Positions 20,945 to 32,109 of a stretch of DNA of 64,000 nt are shown here, one piece after another. Source of the DNA: Enterococcus lemanii (lineage in GTDB: Bacteria; Bacillota; Bacilli; Lactobacillales; Enterococcaceae); contig NZ_JAFBFD010000001.1 in assembly GCF_016909125.1 (NCBI RefSeq), forward strand, positions 62,001 through 126,000, given 5' to 3'. Within the stretch, counting starts at the first letter, position 1. Every line of letters starts with the position of its first letter. The notes under the pieces were generated by a model. The model did no database searches and was not told the origin of the DNA. It worked only from the letters and a program-made list of their open reading frames with translations. A program made the translations under genes and the position numbers.

Positions 20945-21682
20945 TTGACAGAAAAAATCAAAGTACAAAATTTAGTCAAAAAATACGGTGAAAATACTGT
21001 TTTAAATGATATCAACGTTTCGATTAACGAAGGAGACGTTGTGTGCATTATCGGCCCATCCGGTTCAGGAAAATCAACTTTTTTAAGATGTTTAAATCGT
21101 TTAGAAGAAATTTCAGCAGGCTCTATTTTAATTGATGGCGAAAATTTAACAGGTGAAAAGACAAATTTAAATCAAATTCGCCAACACATTGGGATGGTTT
21201 TCCAACACTTTAATCTTTTCCCCCATCTTTCTGTTTTAGAAAATATCATTCTAGCACCTATGGATTTAAAAAAAATGTCTCGTAAAGAAGCAGAAGCACT
21301 CGCTTTAAAACTTCTCGATAGCGTCGGTCTAGCCGATAAAAAAGACGTTGCTCCTGACAGCCTTTCTGGCGGGCAAAAGCAACGAGTAGCGATTGCTCGC
21401 GCTTTAGCCATGCAACCTGATATCATGCTTTTTGATGAACCGACTTCCGCTTTGGACCCAGAAATGGTCGGTGACGTTCTAAACGTAATGAAACGACTCG
21501 CCAAAGAAGGGATGACCATGGTTATCGTGACACATGAAATGGGATTTGCCAAAGAAGTAGCTAATCGCGTAATGTTCATTGATGGCGGAAACTTTTTAGA
21601 AGATGGTACACCGGAACAAATTTTTAATCACCCAACAAATGAACGAACAAAAGACTTTTTAAATAAAGTTTTAAATATTTAA
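20945..21682 (+). CDS. glnQ: Glutamine ABC transporter ATPase
   Basis: A 245-residue polar amino acid ABC ATPase. Walker A is [13 protein letters not shown], signature [17 protein letters not shown], Walker [15 protein letters not shown], switch His in [11 protein letters not shown]. It powers GlnP. Translation starts at a TTG at 20945, directly after the glnP TAA, with GAAGGTG inside the last glnP codons as ribosome binding site. No ATG exists nearby, so expression is probably coupled to glnP. A pair of terminators follows. Confidence 0.95.
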   Translation: MTEKIKVQNLVKKYGENTVLNDINVSINEGDVVCIIGPSGSGKSTFLRCLNRLEEISAGSILIDGENLTGEKTNLNQIRQHIGMVFQHFNLFPHLSVLENIILAPMDLKKMSRKEAEALALKLLDSVGLADKKDVAPDSLSGGQKQRVAIARALAMQPDIMLFDEPTSALDPEMVGDVLNVMKRLAKEGMTMVIVTHEMGFAKEVANRVMFIDGGNFLEDGTPEQIFNHPTNERTKDFLNKVLNI

Positions 21683-21688
21683 GTTTTA

Positions 21689-21778
21689 AAAAAAGGGATC
21701 TTCACAAATTTTGTGTCGATTCCTTTTCGCTCTTCGCAAAAAGACTAAGGAAATAACGCTTTTTCCTTAGTCTTTTTT
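21689..21778 (+). terminator. Two consecutive hairpins after glnQ, the second a strong terminator
   Basis: The first hairpin (21689-21728) pairs AAAAGGGATC with GATTCCTTTT and contains CACAAATTTTGTG. The second (21738-21778) pairs AAAAAGACTAAGGAAA with TTTCCTTAGTCTTTTTT around a short loop. It has A and T runs on both sides, so it can serve both glnQ and the convergent dnaJ. Confidence 0.88.
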
Positions 21779-21802
21779 GTAATTATTCATCCTTTATTTA
21801 TG

Positions 21803-22966
21803 CTATTTCTTTTTGCTACCGCCGAATGCATCTTTCACTTTATCAAAGAAACCTTCTTGATTTTGCTCTTGTGGCTCATGTCCACTTGCTTTTGCAAATG
21901 CACGTAACGCCTCTTTTTGACTGTCGCTTAAGTTTTTCGGTGTAATCAACTTCACGGTTACTTGTTGGTCACCTGTACCACCACCACGCAATCGTGGCGC
22001 TCCTTTGCCACGTAAACGGAATTTTGTACCTGTTTGCGTGCCTGCTGGAATTTTTAGTTTCACTTCTCCATGAACTGTCGGAACATTCACTTCATCACCT
22101 AAAGCAGCTTGAACGAAATTTAAAGGCAATTCATAATAAATCTCTGAACCTTCCCGATCAAAAATGGAACTTTCTTCGACATAAAAGACTACGTACAAGT
22201 CTCCATAAGGGCCGCCGTTTACACCCGCTTCCCCTTGGTTTGCCAAACGCATTTGTTGGCCATTTTCAACGCCTGCAGGAACATTGACTTTCACTTTATG
22301 AGTTTTCTTTTCATGACCCGTTCCATGACAAGTTGCACATGGCTCTTTAATTTCTTTTCCACTTCCATGACAAACGTCACAAGTTTGACGGCTCATCACT
22401 CGTCCTAGTGGTGTCTGACGTTCGACGTTAATCGTTCCTGAACCGTGACACTTGTGACATGTTGTCGGTTCTGTTCCCGGTTTTGCCCCGTTACCGTGGC
22501 AAGTGTGACACGTTTCTTCGCGTTTATACTGGATTTCTTTTTCTACACCAAAAATCGCTTCTTCAAAAGATAGATTAATGGTGTACTGCAAATCATCCCC
22601 TTGACGAGGTGCGTTCGGATTTACCCGTCGACCACCGCCACCACCAAAGAATGATTCAAAGATATCTTCAAAACCACCGAAGCCGCCACCACCTGAGAAG
22701 CCACCAAACCCGCCACCAAAGCCACCTGCGCCAAAGTTCGGATCTGTTCCTGCATGCCCATACTGGTCATAGGCTGCGCGTTTTTGTGCGTCACTTAAAA
22801 TTTCATAAGCTTCTGTCACTTCTTTAAATTTCTCATCGGCATCCGCTTCTTTATTAATGTCCGGATGGTATTTTTTTGATAATTTTCGATAAGCTTTTTT
22901 TATCTCATCATCTGAAGCGCCTTTTTGAACTCCAAGGACTTCATAATAATCACGTTTTGTTGCCAT
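21803..22966 (-). CDS. dnaJ: Chaperone DnaJ (Hsp40)
   Basis: A 387-residue type I J-protein that stimulates the DnaK ATPase and delivers substrates. The J domain (1-70) has HPD in [12 protein letters not shown] Gly/Phe-rich linker (75-110) is followed by a zinc domain with four CxxCxGxG repeats ([32 protein letters not shown]) and the C-terminal beta domains. It lies 165 nt after dnaK, separated by a hairpin and preceded by its own promoter, so its level can differ from DnaK. The ATG is at 22966, after AAGTGGGGGT. Confidence 0.97.
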   Translation of the reverse strand: MATKRDYYEVLGVQKGASDDEIKKAYRKLSKKYHPDINKEADADEKFKEVTEAYEILSDAQKRAAYDQYGHAGTDPNFGAGGFGGGFGGFSGGGGFGGFEDIFESFFGGGGGRRVNPNAPRQGDDLQYTINLSFEEAIFGVEKEIQYKREETCHTCHGNGAKPGTEPTTCHKCHGSGTINVERQTPLGRVMSRQTCDVCHGSGKEIKEPCATCHGTGHEKKTHKVKVNVPAGVENGQQMRLANQGEAGVNGGPYGDLYVVFYVEESSIFDREGSEIYYELPLNFVQAALGDEVNVPTVHGEVKLKIPAGTQTGTKFRLRGKGAPRLRGGGTGDQQVTVKLITPKNLSDSQKEALRAFAKASGHEPQEQNQEGFFDKVKDAFGGSKKK

Positions 22967-23004
22967 TGGCTACCCCCACTTTTAATCTCTTATTCATCTT
23001 ATGT

Positions 23005-23031
23005 ATTCTAGCATAAATTTAGCAGTAGCAA
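23005..23031 (-). promoter_or_regulatory. Predicted dnaJ promoter
   Basis: Minus strand: extended -10 TGCTAGAAT (TAGAAT at 23005-23010), with a TTGCTA hexamer 15 nt upstream (23026-23031). The spacing is short, so the extended -10 probably carries the promoter. No CIRCE is present here. Confidence 0.45.
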
Positions 23032-23083
23032 CATCATTTAATTTTTTTAATCAGAATTTGAGATGCTTGTTTTATATTTCAAT

Positions 23084-23113
23084 AGAAAAAGCCAAAGTAA
23101 ATAGACTTTGGCT
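23084..23113 (-). terminator. Hairpin between dnaK and dnaJ, probable partial terminator
   Basis: Read leftward, GCCAAAGT (23105-23112) and ACTTTGGC (23091-23098) form an 8-bp stem with a 6-nt loop, followed by TTTTTC. It lies 20 nt after the dnaK stop and may reduce read-through into dnaJ. Confidence 0.75.
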
Positions 23114-23131
23114 CCTTCACAAGTTACATCA

Positions 23132-24985
<1,854 letters not shown>

Positions 24986-25531
24986 TTATTGTGCTACAAT
25001 GACCATGCTTGCTCGTAAAACACGGTCATGCAATTTGTACCCTTTTTGCAAAACTTCAACGACCGTATCTGTCGGATAGTCTTCTGTTGCCGGAATAGTT
25101 TGAACCGCTTGATGAACATTCGGATCAAAAACTTCTCCTTTTGCCGGAATTTCTTCAATCCCTTCTTCTTTTAAAGCATGCTGGACACTTTCAAGGACCA
25201 TCTCAACACCTTTTTTCAAGCTAAGGCTTTCTTCCTCGGTCACTTCCGCTGCTAGTGCACGTTCCAAATTATCAATCACTGGCAATAGGTTTTTGCCTAA
25301 ATCTTGCGATCGGTAACGTTGAAGCAATTCTCGTTCGTTGCGATTGCGTTGAACAATATTTGCCATTTCAGCTGAAGCTCGTAAAAACTTATCTTCCATT
25401 TCGTCGAGTTTTTTTTGCAATTCTTCTGTTTCCGAAACAACTTCTTCTGCCAACTCTTCAATAACTTGCTCATCTGCAACTTCTTTAACGGGCGTTTCTT
25501 CTACTAATTCTTTTTCTTCTTTTTCTGACAA
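24986..25531 (-). CDS. grpE: Nucleotide exchange factor GrpE
   Basis: A 181-residue GrpE, the ADP/ATP exchange factor of DnaK. The first 45 residues are very acidic (runs of Glu and Val). A long coiled coil (45-110) with [29 protein letters not shown] follows, then the C-terminal beta wing ([12 protein letters not shown]). It appears to start at a TTG at 25531, after AGAAGGGAAG; I see no ATG in frame close to the ribosome binding site. It is the second gene of hrcA-grpE-dnaK. Confidence 0.95.
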   Translation of the reverse strand: MSEKEEKELVEETPVKEVADEQVIEELAEEVVSETEELQKKLDEMEDKFLRASAEMANIVQRNRNERELLQRYRSQDLGKNLLPVIDNLERALAAEVTEEESLSLKKGVEMVLESVQHALKEEGIEEIPAKGEVFDPNVHQAVQTIPATEDYPTDTVVEVLQKGYKLHDRVLRASMVIVAQ

Positions 25532-25569
25532 TTGACGAACTTCCCTTCTCTTATCGAAACTTTCTATCG

Positions 25570-26613
25570 TTACTCACCTGTCGAGTCTAACGCTCGGTAA
25601 TAGTCAGCTAACTTCATTGCTAATTCTTGACTAAAAACATCCATCAAGCCAAACATTTTTGAATAAGGCATATTGGCTGGACCCAATAGTGCAATGGTTC
25701 CTTTACCATGACCATGAATCTCATAATTGGCTTGAATTAAACTCATATTATCAAGCAACTCGTTTCCAAGTTCTGCGCCAATTTTTATTTGAATCATCGA
25801 GTGGCGTGGCGCAAGCAATTGTGTTAACTCATCGGAATTTTTCATGAAAGAATAAATGGATTCAAATTGCCCCTTATCTTGCATGGCCCCAAAATTAATT
25901 AAATTCATTCGGCCACCCACATAAATCTTCTCTTCAAATAAATGACCTAACAAGTGATTAAATAAATCCAAAATCCCTTCTGTCGTTTGAAAATATTTGT
26001 GCAAAATCATAGGGATTTCTGTACGTAAACGTTGATAAACAGTAATTAACGGCTGACCAACCAAGCGATCATTAATCATATTGACCATCTTTTGTAAATC
26101 GTCGCTATGAATGTTTGGCGGTAGTGTAAAGACTTGATTTTCAACGTTTCCTTTGTCCGTAACGATAATCGCAATAATTTGCCGATGATTCAAAGGGATA
26201 ATTTTAAAACTTGTCAATTTTCTTTCACTTACATCTGGACCTAGCGATAACGCCGTATAACTGGTCAAACTCGATAAGATATCGGCAGACTCTTGAATGA
26301 TCTCGTTAATTTCATGAAACTCTTGACCAAACGCTTGCCGAATCGTTTGAATCTCCGTCGGCAAAACTTGTGCTGGTTGCAACAAATGATCCACATAGTA
26401 GCGATACCCTTGCATTGATGGCACTCGACCGGAAGAAAAATGAGTTTTACTTAGTAATCCTTCTTCTTCTAATCGCTTCATTTCATTTCGAATCGTTGCC
26501 GAACTTGCTGAAATGCCATTTTCCATTAAGGTTTTTGAGCCTACTGGTTGTCCAGTTGTCGTATAGTGTTGAATAATTAACTTTAAAATATCTCCTTGTC
26601 TTTGTGTTAACAA
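25570..26613 (-). CDS. hrcA: Heat-inducible transcription repressor HrcA
   Basis: A 347-residue repressor of class I heat-shock genes that binds CIRCE. The winged helix (1-75) contains [31 protein letters not shown]. The GAF-like core and dimerisation region follow. I chose the TTG at 26613 because AAGGGGTGA sits 8 nt upstream and the protein then begins MLTQRQGD, as in relatives. A GTG at 26622 is in frame but overlaps the ribosome binding site. One CIRCE lies 16 nt upstream, in the 5' leader, and a second beyond the promoter, so hrcA is autoregulated. GroEL is needed for HrcA activity in related species. Confidence 0.96.
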   Translation of the reverse strand: MLTQRQGDILKLIIQHYTTTGQPVGSKTLMENGISASSATIRNEMKRLEEEGLLSKTHFSSGRVPSMQGYRYYVDHLLQPAQVLPTEIQTIRQAFGQEFHEINEIIQESADILSSLTSYTALSLGPDVSERKLTSFKIIPLNHRQIIAIIVTDKGNVENQVFTLPPNIHSDDLQKMVNMINDRLVGQPLITVYQRLRTEIPMILHKYFQTTEGILDLFNHLLGHLFEEKIYVGGRMNLINFGAMQDKGQFESIYSFMKNSDELTQLLAPRHSMIQIKIGAELGNELLDNMSLIQANYEIHGHGKGTIALLGPANMPYSKMFGLMDVFSQELAMKLADYYRALDSTGE

Positions 26614-26628
26614 ATTTATCACCCCTTA

Positions 26629-26655
26629 TTAGCACTCTTTTGTTTTAAGTGCTAA
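26629..26655 (-). promoter_or_regulatory. CIRCE element in the hrcA leader
   Basis: TTAGCACTC (26629-26637), a 9-nt spacer, then AAGTGCTAA (26647-26655). One base differs from the consensus GAGTGCTAA arm. It sits at the expected transcription start of hrcA-grpE-dnaK, the classic HrcA operator position. Confidence 0.93.
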
Positions 26656-26665
26656 TACGATTATA

Positions 26666-26693
26666 AATATATCATATTTTCAGGAGTTGTCAA
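26666..26693 (-). promoter_or_regulatory. Promoter of hrcA-grpE-dnaK
   Basis: Minus strand: -35 TTGACA (26688-26693), 16-nt spacer, -10 TATATT (26666-26671). It is flanked by the two CIRCE elements. Confidence 0.8.
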
Positions 26694-26710
26694 GATTTTT
26701 ACCTAAAAAA

Positions 26711-26737
26711 TTAGCACTCTTTTGACAAGAGTGCTAA
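26711..26737 (-). promoter_or_regulatory. Second, perfect CIRCE element that also resembles a terminator of hemW
   Basis: TTAGCACTC, 9-nt spacer, GAGTGCTAA: a full consensus CIRCE just upstream of the -35 box. Read leftward from hemW, the stem can extend to 11 bp (TTAGCACTCTT/AAGAGTGCTAA) and is followed at once by TTTTTT. It starts 8 nt after the hemW stop and therefore has the form of an intrinsic terminator. Confidence 0.92.
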
Positions 26738-26744
26738 TCCATTT

Positions 26745-27914
26745 TTATTCATCTGTTAACAAGAACTTTTCAAAGACTTCATTCCCAATAAATAGCCCTT
26801 TTTTGGTCAAACGAAAATACGTTTCATCCATTTCAGCTAAGCCTTGTGCAATTAATTCTGAAAGTGGCTTTTCATAAACGTTCGTCAAATCTTGTCCAAA
26901 TCGCTGCTTAAATTTTTCTAAATGAACACCTTCAATTTTTCTTAAACCTAAAAACATTTCTTCTTCCATTTGATTCTTTTCAGAGATTCTTTCTGTTTCA
27001 TAAATTGGCAAACGCCCTTCTCTTAGTGGTTTCAAGTAATGTTGGATAGGCCCGTAATTTTTATAACGTTCATTTCCTAGATAACCACTTGCACCGGCAC
27101 CAAAACCAAAATATTGTTCATTATTCCAATAAATTAGATTATGTTGCGATTTTAGTCCACGTTTGGCAAAATTACTAATTTCGTATTGATGGTGCCCACT
27201 TTGTTCCATCGCTTCAATTGCTTCTTCAAACATTTGTGTTTCCAATTCTTGATTCGGCAAGACCATTCGCCCTTGTCGAATCCAATTCATAAACATTGTT
27301 TTATTTTCTAATATCAAAGAATAAAGGGAATAGTGAGGCAAATCAAACGCTAAAGCTTTCGTTAATGTATCGCGAAAACTTTCAATACTTTGACCAGGTA
27401 AAGCATAAATTAAATCAATACTTACATTCGTCAATTGATTTTTCTTAATCAATTCGAGTGTGTCATAGACATCTTGAGCGGAATGCTTACGACCAATTTT
27501 TTTCAAAAGGCGATCGTCAAATGTTTGCACCCCCATCGATAAACGATTAAGCTTATGATTTTTAATCACGTCTAATTTATCTTGTGTTAAGTCACCTGGG
27601 TTGGCTTCAATTGTGAATTCTTTTGTCGTCTGCGTAGGCAACACGTCATGGATGCCACTTAATAATCGATCAAGCTGCTTAGCATTTAGCGATGTTGGGG
27701 TCCCACCGCCAATATAGATGGTATCGCAAGCTGAAATGGGCTGATTCGCCAAAGTCAGTTTCATTTCTTTTAATAGCGCTTCAATATATTCATCGACTGG
27801 CTGACCTTCCAAAAAAACTTTATTAAAGTCGCAATAGTAGCAGATATGCTCACAAAACGGGATATGAATATAAGCTGAAATATTTTTAGGTGGCGTTTGT
27901 ATTATTTTATTCAA
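26745..27914 (-). CDS. hemW: Radical SAM heme chaperone HemW
   Basis: A 389-residue radical SAM protein. The iron-sulfur cysteines are in CEHICYYCDF (Cx3Cx2C), the HemW pattern, without the extra Cys region needed for coproporphyrinogen oxidase (HemN). GGGTPTSL and the C-terminal HemN-like domain are present. HemW inserts heme into respiratory proteins; enterococci take up heme for cytochrome bd and catalase but do not make it, which fits HemW rather than HemN. The start is a TTG at 27914, with AAGGAG 8 nt upstream. It is often annotated as oxygen-independent coproporphyrinogen III oxidase. Confidence 0.93.
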   Translation of the reverse strand: MNKIIQTPPKNISAYIHIPFCEHICYYCDFNKVFLEGQPVDEYIEALLKEMKLTLANQPISACDTIYIGGGTPTSLNAKQLDRLLSGIHDVLPTQTTKEFTIEANPGDLTQDKLDVIKNHKLNRLSMGVQTFDDRLLKKIGRKHSAQDVYDTLELIKKNQLTNVSIDLIYALPGQSIESFRDTLTKALAFDLPHYSLYSLILENKTMFMNWIRQGRMVLPNQELETQMFEEAIEAMEQSGHHQYEISNFAKRGLKSQHNLIYWNNEQYFGFGAGASGYLGNERYKNYGPIQHYLKPLREGRLPIYETERISEKNQMEEEMFLGLRKIEGVHLEKFKQRFGQDLTNVYEKPLSELIAQGLAEMDETYFRLTKKGLFIGNEVFEKFLLTDE

Positions 27915-27969
27915 ATTCGTAACTCCTTGACATTCTTGCTGTAGGTCGTTCTCCAGAAAAGATTATAAC

Positions 27970-28030
27970 ACAAAACAACAAGAAGCGATGTATTTTCTCA
28001 TTAAAGAGAGAAAACACATCGCTTCTTGTT
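27970..28030 (-). terminator. Strong terminator between purC and hemW
   Basis: Read leftward, AACAAGAAGCGATGT and its complement (27977-27991) enclose a second stem GAGAAAA/TTTTCTC, giving a hairpin of about 22 bp, followed by a T-rich tract. It lies 25 nt after the purC stop. Confidence 0.85.
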
Positions 28031-28054
28031 GAAAACAGTGAAAATCAATCTACT

Positions 28055-28738
28055 TTACGCAAATAAATACTTACCAAAATCTAACGGATGAACAGGAGTG
28101 GTCCCGTCAAAAACACGCATGTTTCCACCAGAAATTTCATCAATTAAGATGACTTCTCCCGCTTTTTCACCACGGCCGAACTCGAGTTTAATATCAAATA
28201 ATTCTAACCCTTTGTCAGCTAATTCTTTTTTAATAATTTCTGAAATTTTCTTTGTTTGTTCTTTAATAATTTCATATTCGCCTTCTTTTAAAATCCCCAA
28301 CAAGACAAGCGCGTCTTCATTAATTGTTGGATCTTGACGCTCATCATCTTTTAGTGTGATTTCAACAAACCCACCTAAGTCAGCACCTTCTTCTACATAC
28401 TGGCCATAACGACGAACAAAACTTCCTGTTGCTTTAAAGCGACAAATGACTTCGATTCCATTGCCAAAAACAACTGCTTTTTTTACATCCATTGTTTTCT
28501 CATCTAAATTGGCGCCTAAGAAATGGGTTGGAACGCCCTCTTTATTTAATCGTTCAAAAAAATGTTGGCTAACAGCAAGCCCTGAGCGACCTGACCCTTC
28601 CACTGTTAAGCCAATTTGGTTTTCACCTGGATCAAATACGCCATCTTTACCAGTCATTTCATCTTTAAAAAACAAGCGTACATTGCCATCTTCCAATAAA
28701 TAAACATCTTTTGTCTTTCCTTGATAAATTCGTTCCAT
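28055..28738 (-). CDS. purC: SAICAR synthetase
   Basis: A 227-residue phosphoribosylaminoimidazole-succinocarboxamide synthase, which joins aspartate to CAIR in purine synthesis. It starts YQGKTKDVY. It contains LKDDERQDPTINEDAL and the C-terminal LIDEISGGNMRVFDG typical of PurC. The ATG at 28738 has AAGGGGTG 6 nt upstream; an upstream in-frame ATG at 28756 precedes that ribosome binding site and is less likely. Unusually it stands alone, between ogt and hemW, with its own promoter and terminator, while the end of purD is 35 kb away. Confidence 0.96.
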   Translation of the reverse strand: MERIYQGKTKDVYLLEDGNVRLFFKDEMTGKDGVFDPGENQIGLTVEGSGRSGLAVSQHFFERLNKEGVPTHFLGANLDEKTMDVKKAVVFGNGIEVICRFKATGSFVRRYGQYVEEGADLGGFVEITLKDDERQDPTINEDALVLLGILKEGEYEIIKEQTKKISEIIKKELADKGLELFDIKLEFGRGEKAGEVILIDEISGGNMRVFDGTTPVHPLDFGKYLFA

Positions 28739-28780
28739 AACGCACCCCTTAATCATATTTGTTAATTTCTTAACAGCAAT

Positions 28781-28809
28781 AGATTACCATATTATTATGT
28801 GAATTTAAA
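28781..28809 (-). promoter_or_regulatory. Predicted purC promoter
   Basis: Minus strand: -10 TAATCT (28781-28786) preceded by TGG, 17-nt spacer, weak -35 TTTAAA. Further upstream the leader is very AT-rich. Confidence 0.4.
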
Positions 28810-28886
28810 TAGAAAATAACAGTTTTTTATTCGTTTTTTTGATAAAAAACAAATAAATGATTTTAATTACTTGTTAAAAACAGTTA

Positions 28887-28899
28887 AAATCCGAACATT
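28887..28899 (+). promoter_or_regulatory. PurBox-like sequence upstream of purC
   Basis: AAATCCGAACATT fits all 13 positions of the PurR box AWWWCCGAACWWT described in Lactococcus. It lies about 120 nt upstream of the predicted purC start site, in the opposite orientation, and touches the 3' end of ogt. Function is therefore uncertain. Confidence 0.4.
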
Positions 28900-29437
28900 A
28901 ATCATTTTCTAACGACTTCGGCACAAAATAAGTACTCTGATCTGTTTTTTCAATATCGAGGAGGGTTAATTTACGTGAAATGCCACCACCATAACCTGTC
29001 ACACTCCCGTTTTTACCAATAACACGATGACAAGGCACGATAATTGAAATGGGGTTACTTCCGACGGCCCCTCCAACTGCTTGCGCTGACATTCGTTCTT
29101 TTTTCAAATCTTGCGCTACTTCAGTTGCAATTTGTCCGTAAGTCGTTGTCTTACCATACGGAATAGCGCTAATTTTTTGCCAAACCAATTTTTGAAAGGG
29201 CGTACCGTTCGCTTTTAATGGGAAATCAATCGGTGGTTGTTTGCCATTAAAATAGTCGTCTAACCAAGCAGTTACTTTGGACAACACTTCTGTTTCTTCT
29301 TCGCTATAAATTAACGGTTCTTTTTGATTTTGCCATTCTTGTTCGCCAAAATACAAGCCGGTTAAGCTTTTCTCATCGCTGGTTAAAATCAAATCACCCA
29401 AAACTGAAGGATAGATTTTTTTATAATTTATTTGCAT
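28898..29437 (-). CDS. ogt: Methylated-DNA-protein cysteine S-methyltransferase
   Basis: A 179-residue suicide enzyme that removes O6-alkyl groups from guanine. The acceptor motif IIVPCHRVIGKNG is present, and the DNA-binding helix FQKLVWQKISAIPYGKTTTYGQIA precedes it. The C-terminal GYGGG loop is intact. The N-terminal half is divergent, as usual for Ogt-type proteins. The ATG at 29437 follows GGAGGGAAAT. Confidence 0.95.
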   Translation of the reverse strand: MQINYKKIYPSVLGDLILTSDEKSLTGLYFGEQEWQNQKEPLIYSEEETEVLSKVTAWLDDYFNGKQPPIDFPLKANGTPFQKLVWQKISAIPYGKTTTYGQIATEVAQDLKKERMSAQAVGGAVGSNPISIIVPCHRVIGKNGSVTGYGGGISRKLTLLDIEKTDQSTYFVPKSLEND

Positions 29438-29530
29438 ATTTCCCTCCTAGATCAACTTAAAAAGTATTCTTTATTTTTAATAGGTAGATGGAGCATACGA
29501 GTTCATGTTTTGATTTTGCCAAGCCGACAA

Positions 29531-30088
29531 TCACAAATGAAATTTATCGATAATTAAGTCGGCCACTTCTTGTGCTTCTAAATGGGTGTTATTAATTCTT
29601 AAGTAATTTTTATTTTTAATTTCGCCTTCAAACGAATGCAAGCGATGGTTTTCTATCGTTTTTTTCAACTCATTTTCAGACCGTTCAATATTTCTTTTAG
29701 TTGGCTTATGCGCCAAACGATGCGGACTTTTATTTCGCTCAAGTCGTTCGGTTAAATCGGCTTCTAGTTCTACAAAATATACGGTCGCATTTTTTGACTC
29801 AAATAGCGCAGTTACTCGATTCACAAAATCCCAATCGGCTTGTAAATCAAATGCCCAGACATAAGTAAAAATCAAACCTGCCTCTTTGCTTTCAGCCATC
29901 TTTTTAAAAATTTCATATCGAAATAAATCGGATAGCTGCCACAACTCCGAGCTAAAACCAAATAAAGGTTCAAGCAATTCAATCGTCATATGGTTGTGAA
30001 ATAACTTTAAACTTGTTTTTTTAGCTAATTCTTGTCCTACAGTCATTTTACCAACGGCCTGAGGACCAATAATCATTACAAATTTCAT
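29531..30088 (-). CDS. P-loop kinase-like protein of unknown substrate
   Basis: A 185-residue protein with an N-terminal Walker A, MIIGPQAVGKMTVGQELA, and a nucleotide/shikimate-kinase-like fold by appearance. The region FHNHMTIELLEPLFGFSSELW near residue 30 is typical of AAA_33-type small kinases annotated only as ATP-binding proteins. A lid-like stretch RLERNKSPHRLAHKPTKRNIERSE is rich in Lys and Arg. No partner gene indicates a substrate. It is 76 nt upstream of ribF's 3' end and in the same direction. The ATG at 30088 follows AGAAAGGAAA. Function unknown. Confidence 0.75.
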   Translation of the reverse strand: MKFVMIIGPQAVGKMTVGQELAKKTSLKLFHNHMTIELLEPLFGFSSELWQLSDLFRYEIFKKMAESKEAGLIFTYVWAFDLQADWDFVNRVTALFESKNATVYFVELEADLTERLERNKSPHRLAHKPTKRNIERSENELKKTIENHRLHSFEGEIKNKNYLRINNTHLEAQEVADLIIDKFHL

Positions 30089-30164
30089 CGCTTTTTCCTT
30101 TCTCTAGCAAATATTAAATTCCATAGCTCTACAAGCCTAAATGATCATTCTGTCGTTCGGTTGG

Positions 30165-31103
30165 TTAACTCGAAAAATAAGCCCGCGTTTCTCTTTCGTC
30201 TTGATTAAGTTGTGCAATCAAAGCTTCAACGCCATTAAATGCAACTTGATCTCTTAAATGGTGACACCAACGAACCGTAACTTGTTCACCATAAATATCT
30301 TGATGAAAATCTAGAATATTAACTTCAACTGTAACTGGCCGATTTTTTTCAAACGTGTCATTGCGCCCAATCGAACCCATTGAGGGATACCAATGATCGC
30401 CAACTTTAATTTCGGTAATATAAACGCCTTCTTTGGGTAAACGGACGCTACTCTTCGTTTTTATGTTTGCGGTCGGAAACCCTAATGTCCGACCTCGAGC
30501 ATCTCCATGAATCACGGTTCCTTCAATTTCAAAAAAATATCCGAGTAAGTTTTTTACGCATTCCATATTGCCAGCATCTAATTCTTCGCGAATTCGTGTT
30601 GAGCTTACTTTTACCCCATCAAGGGTTTCTTTTGGAACCGTCACAATTTCAAATCGTCCCTGGCTATAATTAGGTAGTTGAGCCATATTCGCAATTTCTC
30701 TAGGACCATAAGTATAGTCAAAACCAGCAACGACATACTTGGCTTGCAAACCAACAATATACTGATCGACAAAAGCTTGTGGTTTCAAACTAGCAAAATC
30801 GGAAGTAAATTCAATAATATACAAATAATCAATCGCTAATTCGGCCATCAAACGTTTTTTTTGATCCAAACTAGTTAAATAACGCATTCGTTCATTTGTT
30901 GCTTTTTGAAACACGATTGATGGATGTTGATTAAAAGTCATTAATGCTAGTTTTAACCCTTTTTCTTTTGCAATTTTCCGCCCTTCTTCGATGACCTTTT
31001 GATGCCCTTTATGAACGCCATCAAAAAAACCTAAAACTAAAACCACTGGCTCATTCGGGATTTCAGATATATGATATGGATGACGAATTTCAATAATATC
31101 CAT
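30165..31103 (-). CDS. ribF: Bifunctional riboflavin kinase / FAD synthetase
   Basis: A 312-residue enzyme that makes FMN and FAD from riboflavin. The N-terminal adenylyltransferase domain has the nucleotidyl-transferase loop VLGFFDGVHKGHQKV and VSSTRIREELDAG. The C-terminal riboflavin kinase domain starts near 185 with GRTLGFPTANI. It follows truB by 4 nt, the usual Firmicutes truB-ribF order. The ATG is at 31103. Confidence 0.97.
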   Translation of the reverse strand: MDIIEIRHPYHISEIPNEPVVLVLGFFDGVHKGHQKVIEEGRKIAKEKGLKLALMTFNQHPSIVFQKATNERMRYLTSLDQKKRLMAELAIDYLYIIEFTSDFASLKPQAFVDQYIVGLQAKYVVAGFDYTYGPREIANMAQLPNYSQGRFEIVTVPKETLDGVKVSSTRIREELDAGNMECVKNLLGYFFEIEGTVIHGDARGRTLGFPTANIKTKSSVRLPKEGVYITEIKVGDHWYPSMGSIGRNDTFEKNRPVTVEVNILDFHQDIYGEQVTVRWCHHLRDQVAFNGVEALIAQLNQDERETRAYFSS

Positions 31104-31107
31104 TGAC

Positions 31108-32043
31108 TTACTCCTCTTCTTCTAACGCTGTACGTAAAACTTTTAAAGGTTTTAATACGCCATTTTTGCTTGGATGTTTTTCATAAATGCTCACCAAATA
31201 GTCTTTATAAAAAACAGCCAGATGTGCACTCGGCATTGCAAGCAACCCTAACTCTTGATACATCAGGCGAGCGCCATTTTTTACTTTTACCCATTGGCCT
31301 TCTGATAAATCAACTCGTTGGAAATCTTTTACTACAAATTCTATCGGTAATAACGCTTGATCCATTTGATTTTTTTCCATTAACTGTGCCACTTGATCTA
31401 AAGTGAGTGCTTGTTTTTTTGAAAATCCACCACTCGCTAAACGTGTTAAATCAGACATATGTGCTGGGACTCCAAGTACTTTACCTGTATCAACCGATAA
31501 TGTCCGGACATAAGTCCCTTTCCCACATTCGACTTCAAAGCGCCATTTTTGCGTTTTCTTTTCCGCATCCCAAATCGGTTCGCTCGTTCGTTGAAAAGAA
31601 GTGATGAACGCTTGACGTTGTGGGCGTTCTACTTCTTCATTATTTCTAGCATATTCATACAATCTTTTCCCATTAACTTTAACGGCTGAATACATTGGTG
31701 GGATCTGAGTAATTTCCCCCGTTAAACGTTGCATCGCTGCATCAATTTCTTCATTTGAAAAAGGCTTTTCTAGTGACATTTGTTCGACGATTTCGCCAGA
31801 AGCATCTTCCGTCGTCGTGCTATAGCCAAGCGTAATTTCCCCAGCATAAATTTTTCCAGAATCGGATAAAAACTCAATTACTTTGGTTCCTTTGCCAATA
31901 CAAATTGGTAAAACGCCATCTACATCAGGATCAAGGGTACCCCCATGCCCCACTTTTTTTGTACGCAAGATTTTTCTTAGTTTAAATACGCAATCATGAC
32001 TAGTCATGCCACGTTCTTTCCATAATGGTAAGATTCCATCCAT
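31108..32043 (-). CDS. truB: tRNA pseudouridine(55) synthase
   Basis: A 311-residue enzyme that makes pseudouridine 55 in the T loop of tRNAs. The catalytic Asp is in GHGGTLDPDVDGVLPI near residue 40. KVNGKRLYEYAR and VECGKGTYVRTL are conserved motifs, and a PUA-like C-terminal domain follows. I chose the ATG at 32043, with AAAGGTG 8 nt upstream; a GTG at 32052 overlaps the ribosome binding site. It heads truB-ribF after the rbfA terminator. Confidence 0.97.
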   Translation of the reverse strand: MDGILPLWKERGMTSHDCVFKLRKILRTKKVGHGGTLDPDVDGVLPICIGKGTKVIEFLSDSGKIYAGEITLGYSTTTEDASGEIVEQMSLEKPFSNEEIDAAMQRLTGEITQIPPMYSAVKVNGKRLYEYARNNEEVERPQRQAFITSFQRTSEPIWDAEKKTQKWRFEVECGKGTYVRTLSVDTGKVLGVPAHMSDLTRLASGGFSKKQALTLDQVAQLMEKNQMDQALLPIEFVVKDFQRVDLSEGQWVKVKNGARLMYQELGLLAMPSAHLAVFYKDYLVSIYEKHPSKNGVLKPLKVLRTALEEEE

Positions 32044-32109
32044 TTTTTTCACACCTTTACAATACTTTCAACTGAACTATTATAGCATGTTTTTCAGTAA
32101 ATTTTCTAA

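Noticed and set aside
28801-28845. Purine riboswitch before purC
   Set aside because: The leader is AT-rich and lacks the conserved purine-aptamer core loops.
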